A stretch of DNA of 64,000 nt from VAXT01 sp963728535. Its GTDB lineage: Bacteria > Actinomycetota > Thermoleophilia > Gaiellales > Gaiellaceae. The notes beneath the pieces were generated by a model. It was not told where the DNA came from. It saw only the letters and a list, made by a program, of their open reading frames with translations, and made no database searches. Shown in pieces: positions 59,446-64,000 of the stretch. The translations under genes and the position numbers were made by a program. The DNA lies in NCBI GenBank assembly GCA_963728535.1, contig CAVSKK010000001.1, positions 248,001-312,000 of the forward strand. The letters run 5' to 3'. Each line of letters opens with the position of its first letter. The stretch's first letter is position 1.

Positions 59446-60246
59446 GTGGCGGGCGACGCCGAGGCGACGAGGCGGTCCCGGCGGAAATCGTTCGAGGAGG
59501 TCGCCGAGCTCTACGATCGAGCGCGGCCCGTCTACCCCGACTCGGTCTTCGACGACCTTGTCGAGCTCGCCGGTCTTGCCGTCGGCAGCCGCGTTCTCGA
59601 GATCGGATGCGGGACGGGTCAGGCGACGCTGTCGCTGGCCGCGCGCAGCCTCGAGATCGTCTGCGTCGAGCTCGGCGAGGGCCTCGCCGCGATCGCGAGG
59701 CGGAGGCTCGCAGCCTTCCCCAGCGTGGAGATCGTGAACGCAGCGTTCGAGACCTGGGAGCCGGCACGCGCGGAGTTCGATGCGGTCGCCGCCTTCACTG
59801 CCTTCCACTGGATCGATCCCGACGTGCGGTACGCGAAACCAGAGCGTCTGCTTGCTCCGGACGGTGCGCTCGCCGTCGTCGACACCAAGCACGTCCTCCC
59901 CTCGGGCGGCGACGCGTTTTGGGTCGACGTGCAGGCGGACTACGACGCGGTGGTTCCCAGCGATCTGAACCGACCCCCGCCGCATCCGGACAACGTGTCC
60001 GACCGCTCCCTCGAGTTCGAGGCGGCCGGTTTCAGATCCGTCGTCGTCCGCCGTCATCTGTGGGACGTGACGTACGCGTCGGACGAATACCTCAGTGTGC
60101 TCGGCACCTACTCGGCGAATCTCGCGCTCGACCCCGACACTCGCCGTTCTCTCTTCGAGCGGATCCACGCCCGAGTCGAGGCGGCACCCGGACGAACCGT
60201 TCGGAAGACCTACCTGGCGACGCTCACGGTCGGGCTGCGGCCGTAG
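59446..60246 (+). CDS. Class I SAM-dependent methyltransferase
   Basis: A 266-residue protein beginning with GTG directly after the response regulator stop. KSFEEVAELYDRARPVYPDSVFDDLVEL matches the methyltransferase group often annotated in this family; motif I is VLEIGCGTGQATLSLA, and AFHWIDPDVRYAKPERLLAPDGALAVVDTKH is the post-I acceptor region. Substrate unknown. Cotranscribed with the response regulator. Confidence 0.88.
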   Translation: MAGDAEATRRSRRKSFEEVAELYDRARPVYPDSVFDDLVELAGLAVGSRVLEIGCGTGQATLSLAARSLEIVCVELGEGLAAIARRRLAAFPSVEIVNAAFETWEPARAEFDAVAAFTAFHWIDPDVRYAKPERLLAPDGALAVVDTKHVLPSGGDAFWVDVQADYDAVVPSDLNRPPPHPDNVSDRSLEFEAAGFRSVVVRRHLWDVTYASDEYLSVLGTYSANLALDPDTRRSLFERIHARVEAAPGRTVRKTYLATLTVGLRP

Positions 60247-60249
60247 CGC

Positions 60250-60654
60250 CTAGGTGCTGATGAGCCGCGGGCGCAGCAGGCGATCGACGCGGTCTACGAG
60301 ATCGCGTGCGTCAAACGGCTTCTTCACGTACTCGTCCGCCCCGGCAGCCATGCCCCGAGCGATGTCGGAAGCCTGAGCTCTCGCGGTCAGGAGGATGACC
60401 GGCGTGGTGCTCGTCGCTGGGTTGCGGCGCATCTCCCGCGTGACCTCGAACCCGTCGAGCCCGGGCATCATCCCGTCGAGGATGGCAACCGCGGGCAGGA
60501 GGTCTAGCGCGAGCCGCAGCGCCTCGTCGCCGCTCCGCGCCAGGACGATCTCGTACCCGCCTCGCTCGAGGCGGAACGAGAGGAGCAGGAGGATGTCCTC
60601 GTCGTCGTCTGCGATGAGCACGAGTAGGCGAGGGTCTGGCTGGGGCTGGATCAC
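60250..60654 (-). CDS. Single-domain response regulator (receiver only)
   Basis: A 134-residue receiver with no output domain, starting GTG 60654 (VIQPQPDPRLLVLIADDDEDILLLLSF). Phosphoacceptor Asp60 (AILDGMMPGLDGFE), Thr/Ser in ILLTARA and Lys in YVKKPFDARDL. The start overlaps the histidine kinase stop by 4 bp (GTGA), so it is the partner of that kinase. It probably passes the signal by protein contact. Confidence 0.9.
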   Translation of the reverse strand: MIQPQPDPRLLVLIADDDEDILLLLSFRLERGGYEIVLARSGDEALRLALDLLPAVAILDGMMPGLDGFEVTREMRRNPATSTTPVILLTARAQASDIARGMAAGADEYVKKPFDARDLVDRVDRLLRPRLIST

Positions 60655-62135
60655 GCCGCTTCCTGGGCCTTCTCGGACTCGGCTGTCAAGGGCAGGTCGA
60701 TCCGGAACGTGGTTCCGCGACCCTCCTTGCTGTCGATTCGGATCTGACCCTTGTGCGCCTCGACGATCGCCTTGACGATCGCCAGCCCGAGGCCGGTGCC
60801 GGGGATCGCCCGGTCGTTGGCGACGGAGGAGCGGAAGAAGCGTTCGAACAGGCGCGGCTGGTCGGCGAGGGGGATGCCGATGCCCGTGTCCGAGACCTCG
60901 ATCGACACATGGTCGCCGTTTAGCTTCGTGCTGACCTCGACGCTGCCGCCTTCGGGTGTGAACTTGAGAGCGTTCGAGACGAGATTGTCGAGAACCTGAG
61001 CCAGCCTGCCTCGGTCGCCGACAAACGCGGGGACCGGCGTCGTAGCGAGGACGAGGTCGATCGACTTGTCGGCTGCGGCCGGCATAGCGCCCTCGACGCA
61101 TTCGCCGGCAAGCTCGACCAGGTCGACCTTGCCCTGTTCGAGCGAGAGGCGGCCGGCGTCGGCCTGGGCTACGAAGAGCAGGTCGCCGACGAGGCGCAGC
61201 AGCCGCCCGGAGTTGCGCTCGACGGCCTGGAGGAACCGGCGCTGCTCAGGGTTCAGCTCGCCGGCCTCCTCGTCGAGCACGAGATCGAGGTAGCCGCGAA
61301 TCGAGGTCAGTGGCGTACGCAGCTCGTGGGAGACGAGCGAGAGGAACTCGTCCTTCAGCCGGTCGAGCTCGCGGAGCCGCTTGTTCTGCTCGACCATGGC
61401 GCGTCTGGCCGCTTCGGCCTCGGTGCGCGCCTCCTGGGCCGTCGCGAGCGACTGCTCGAGCGTGGCGGCCTGCTGGATGAGTCGGCGATTGCGCTCTTCG
61501 ACCGCGGCCGTCACTCGACGCAGAATCGGCACGAGCGTCGCACAGACCACGATCAGCGCCAGGAGCAGGAAGGCGCCCACGGGCAGGACCGTGTTCCTGG
61601 CATGGTCGGCGACCCCGCGGTCGTAGTCCTGATAGAGCTCGAAGACTCCAAGAGGAGCGGCGTCTCCGCCTTTCGACTGCACCGGCAGGTAGGTCTCGAA
61701 TACCTTCACCCGCCGACCGTCGATCTCGGTCGTGTCGATCGCGCGAATCTCACGACCTGCGACTGCGGCCGTCACGTGGTCGCCGTGAGCGTAAGGCCGC
61801 TCGCCGATAAGGCCGTGGTCTGTCGAGTATGTGATCAGCCCGTTCGGCGCGATCAGGTTCGCGCGCTCAATCTCCTGGGTCTGCAGCGCTCTCACGAAGA
61901 GGACGTCCAGCCGGCTGCGCCGTCGATCGGTGACCGGTCGTGCGAAGTCGGCCCTGGTCAGCCGGTCGCGCAACACGATGTCGGCAATGAAGTGCGCGCG
62001 GCCTGCGGCTTGGCTCTCGGCCCGCGAAGTAGCCCGCTGGTCGACGAACCAGAGGAGCGCGCCGGCTGCGAACAGGAGCGCGGCGGCCGTGTAGCAGGCG
62101 ATGCGGAGTGTCAGGCGGGAAGATTTTTGGGGCAT
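60651..62135 (-). CDS. Membrane histidine kinase
   Basis: A 494-residue kinase from ATG 62135 (MPQKSSRLTLRIACYTAAALLF). TM1 about 9-30, extracytoplasmic sensor 31-180 (no known domain I can name), TM2 183-208, coiled coil 210-260. HisKA with His270 (SLVSHELRTPLTSIRGYLDLV). HATPase_c with N box QVLDNLVSNALKFTPEGG, G1 VSDTGIGIP, G2 GTGLGLAIVKAI. Phosphorylates the receiver encoded next. The ATG at 62168 is a less likely start because its leader (MSRSSRAREQH) is short and basic. Confidence 0.92.
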   Translation of the reverse strand: MPQKSSRLTLRIACYTAAALLFAAGALLWFVDQRATSRAESQAAGRAHFIADIVLRDRLTRADFARPVTDRRRSRLDVLFVRALQTQEIERANLIAPNGLITYSTDHGLIGERPYAHGDHVTAAVAGREIRAIDTTEIDGRRVKVFETYLPVQSKGGDAAPLGVFELYQDYDRGVADHARNTVLPVGAFLLLALIVVCATLVPILRRVTAAVEERNRRLIQQAATLEQSLATAQEARTEAEAARRAMVEQNKRLRELDRLKDEFLSLVSHELRTPLTSIRGYLDLVLDEEAGELNPEQRRFLQAVERNSGRLLRLVGDLLFVAQADAGRLSLEQGKVDLVELAGECVEGAMPAAADKSIDLVLATTPVPAFVGDRGRLAQVLDNLVSNALKFTPEGGSVEVSTKLNGDHVSIEVSDTGIGIPLADQPRLFERFFRSSVANDRAIPGTGLGLAIVKAIVEAHKGQIRIDSKEGRGTTFRIDLPLTAESEKAQEAA

Positions 62136-62223
62136 GTGTTGTTCTCGCGCGCGCGAGGACCTACTCACGCCTCCCGAGCATCGGCAAACGGGGGCCTCAG
62201 ATTGAGTGATACGCGGGAGTCAG

Positions 62224-62841
62224 CTACGCGATCAGGGAGTGGCGCAGCGCGGCGGCGACGGCCCCGGTTGCCGTTTCGGCGCCGAGCTCGTTCTTGACCT
62301 TGAACATGATCTTGCGGACCGTCGCGGTTGAGACGAAGAGGTCCCGGCCGATCTCCTCGTACCGCTCGCCGCTGGCAAGCAGTCGCAGCACGTCCCGGTC
62401 GCGATGGGTGAGCGTGGGGGCGTCCTCGGGGGCATTGAGGGCCACCGCGAGGCTCGAGTCGATGTAGGTCCCACCTCTCGAAACCACCTGGACCGCCCGG
62501 AGGACCTCCGCCAATGAGAGGTTCTTCAGCAGGAATCCCCGTGCGCCCGCGTCGAGCGCCTCGATGACCTGCCCGCGGCTGCCGTAGCCGCTGAAGAGGA
62601 TGACCGAGGTCCCGGGAGAGCAGCGAGCTGCGAGCCGCGTGAGCTCGAGGCCGCTCAGGCCCGGCATCCGGATGTCCAGCAATGCGATCGCCGGCTGCGT
62701 CTCCGCGATCTGCCTCAGCGCCTCGCGTCCGTCCTTTGCACGTGCGACGACGTCGATTCCGTGTCGCTCGAGGTACTTCGAGACCGCGTCGAGGATGCCC
62801 GGATGATCGTCGGCGAGGAGTACGGTCGTCGGCTCGCTCAT
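62224..62841 (-). CDS. NarL/LuxR-type response regulator
   Basis: A 205-residue protein. Receiver with DDH acid pocket, Asp56 (ALLDIRMPGLSGLEL), Ser in ILFSGYG and Lys in FLLKNLSL. LuxR HTH 140-200 (PTLTHRDRDVLRLLASGERYEEIGRDLFVSTATVRKIMFKVKNELGAE). The start overlaps the HD-GYP gene stop by 4 bp, so it is cotranscribed with it. Confidence 0.93.
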   Translation of the reverse strand: MSEPTTVLLADDHPGILDAVSKYLERHGIDVVARAKDGREALRQIAETQPAIALLDIRMPGLSGLELTRLAARCSPGTSVILFSGYGSRGQVIEALDAGARGFLLKNLSLAEVLRAVQVVSRGGTYIDSSLAVALNAPEDAPTLTHRDRDVLRLLASGERYEEIGRDLFVSTATVRKIMFKVKNELGAETATGAVAAALRHSLIA

Positions 62842-63965
62842 GCGACTGCGGCGGCCCCAACCGCGTGGGACGCTGTAGCCGATGTGCGGGTCCCGTAGAG
62901 GTCCTTCACCTCGAGTATCTCTTCGAGCGAGTCCAGGAAGACATCGAGCACCGCGGGATCGAACTGCGTGCCGCGAAGCAGGCGCATCTCGGCGACCGCG
63001 TGCGCGACCGTGAAGGCCGGGCGGTAGACCCGGTCGCTCGTCAGCGCGTCGAAGACGTCGGCCACGGCTGCGATCCGCCCCGCGATGGGGATGTTCGCCC
63101 CGGAGAGCCCTCGTGGGTATCCGCCGCCGTCGAAGTGCTCGTGGTGGGTCCAGGCGATGGTCGCCGCGAGCTCGAGCATCTCGCCGCCCGAGCCCGTGAG
63201 CATGCGGTAGCCGATCTCCGCGTGCGTCTGGACGATCTCACGCTCCTCGGCAGTGAGTGGGCCCGGCTTCAGAAGGATGCGATCCGGAATCGCGATCTTG
63301 CCGATGTCGTGCAAGGGGCTCGCGAGGAGGAGCAGTGCACAGAAGTCGCGATCGAGTCTCAGCCGCTCTGCGATTACGTGGCAGAAGTGACTCATGCTCT
63401 CGATGTGCGGAGCCATGTCTCCGTCCCGGAACTCAGCGGCGCGCGCGAGGCGGTAGACAGTCTCCTTCTGCGACTGGCGGAGCTCTTGCTCGGTCCGTCG
63501 CAGAGCCTGCACGCTCGTTTGGAGCTCGGCGGTGCGCTCGCTGACGGCGGTCTCGAGCGACATCCGGCGCAGGCGGCTCTCGAGCTCGAGCCCACGGCGA
63601 CGGAGCGCGTTCGCGATGTTGATCAGAAGCTCGTTGTTGTAGAAGGGCTTGATGACGTAGCCGTACGTGCCGAGCTCGAGCGCCTTCTCGGCGATCTCCG
63701 AGTCGTCGGCGCCGGTGACCATGATCGTCGCCGTGTCGGGATGCTCGGCCGAGATGTGCTCGATGAGCTCGAGGCCGGACTCGCCCGGCATGTTCAGGTC
63801 GCAAAGAGCAAGGTCGAAGGGCGTGCTCGCGAGCAGTTCACGCGCCAGGGCTCCGTTCACGGCCGATTCACAGTCGTAGCCGTGCCGCCCAAGCATGCGA
63901 GTCAGCATCGACTGCACGTTCGCGTCGTCGTCGACGATCAGGATGCGTGGCTTCAACGCGGTCAT
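62838..63965 (-). CDS. Receiver-HD-GYP cyclic-di-GMP phosphodiesterase
   Basis: A 375-residue protein. Receiver domain 5-120 with Asp56 (LALCDLNMPGESGLE), coiled coil linker about 125-170 (RLRRMSLETAVSERTAELQ), HD domain with His219-Asp220 (SPLHDIGKIAIPD) and the GYP loop HHEHFDGGGYP at 274-284. HD-GYP proteins degrade c-di-GMP to GMP. It is in a 4-bp-overlap operon with the LuxR regulator and with the gene ending at 63962. Counterpart of the GGDEF protein at 18188-19291. Confidence 0.93.
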   Translation of the reverse strand: MTALKPRILIVDDDANVQSMLTRMLGRHGYDCESAVNGALARELLASTPFDLALCDLNMPGESGLELIEHISAEHPDTATIMVTGADDSEIAEKALELGTYGYVIKPFYNNELLINIANALRRRGLELESRLRRMSLETAVSERTAELQTSVQALRRTEQELRQSQKETVYRLARAAEFRDGDMAPHIESMSHFCHVIAERLRLDRDFCALLLLASPLHDIGKIAIPDRILLKPGPLTAEEREIVQTHAEIGYRMLTGSGGEMLELAATIAWTHHEHFDGGGYPRGLSGANIPIAGRIAAVADVFDALTSDRVYRPAFTVAHAVAEMRLLRGTQFDPAVLDVFLDSLEEILEVKDLYGTRTSATASHAVGAAAVA

Positions 63966-64000
63966 GCAGCCACCAGTCGGTCGTGCCCGGAGTCGAGCAC
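63962..64000 (-). CDS. C-terminal end of a gene continuing outside the window
   Basis: The frame read from the right edge gives VLDSGHDRLVAA and a TGA whose ATGA overlaps the HD-GYP start. The 12 residues do not allow a function to be named; by position it is probably another signalling gene of the same operon. Confidence 0.45.
   Translation of the reverse strand: MLDSGHDRLVAA

Overview
This is a high-GC, densely packed window with 4-bp ATGA/GTGA gene overlaps, many GTG starts and several genes whose -10-like hexamer lies only 6-9 nt before the start codon (leaderless style). Gene content (ANTAR regulator, DUF1206 membrane protein, CsoR, SnoaL-tailed sigma factor, STAS protein, F420-free beta-oxidation genes, giant Ig/chitobiase-like surface protein) fits an Actinomycetota genome, most likely class Thermoleophilia (Gaiellales/Solirubrobacterales-like). 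That placement is inference from gene content, not a computed phylogeny.

Layout. 1-8260 looks like an accessory region: the 3' part of an RHS/PA14 polymorphic-toxin gene with an AT-richer C-terminal tip and a 4-bp-overlapping candidate immunity gene, a decayed HD-domain gene, a coiled-coil protein, a DyP-type peroxidase fused to a SpaA-like domain, a DUF2188 protein and a secreted collagen-like protein. It ends at a 3' fragment of a tRNA with CAT anticodon, a 20-bp direct repeat shared with position 7280, and a tandem 12-bp repeat, which together look like an integration-site remnant. 8480-9970 is an AbiEi/AbiEii toxin-antitoxin pair.

10268-23310 is metabolic and stress related: a GcvT-like folate enzyme divergent from two tandem phytoene-dehydrogenase-like FAD enzymes, an SQR-like flavoprotein, a methyltransferase, a CBS-domain protein, a Usp-like protein, a GAF-GGDEF diguanylate cyclase, a DCC thiol oxidoreductase/citryl-CoA-lyase-like/CoA-ligase operon, a GST-like protein and a 1-Cys peroxiredoxin. 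23420-29980 holds an ANTAR regulator, an ECF sigma factor, a STAS protein, a frameshifted DHA2 MFS gene and a copper operon (copA-csoR) with a CsoR-like operator overlapping the -10.

30000-31090 is a frameshifted REP-associated transposase (RAYT) bounded by inverted arrays of a 19-bp repeat. 31098-34549 is an asymmetric heterodimeric ABC exporter. 34687-44635 carries sugar/cell-surface genes (epimerase, GT2, Gfo/Idh/MocA), dienelactone hydrolase, a NYN/PIN protein, DUF1206, thiolase, 3-hydroxyacyl-CoA dehydrogenase, acyl-CoA dehydrogenase, an XRE/nucleotidyltransferase TA-like pair, GNAT and a PduO-type cobalamin adenosyltransferase.

44632-58644 is one 14-kb gene for a ~4,670-residue secreted, C-terminally membrane-anchored mosaic protein built from at least five repeated module types. 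It is transcribed divergently from an OmpR-type response regulator, with a 16-bp palindrome in between. 58747-64000 is a signalling block: response regulators, a membrane histidine kinase, a LuxR-type regulator and an HD-GYP c-di-GMP phosphodiesterase, the counterpart of the GGDEF protein at 18-19 kb.
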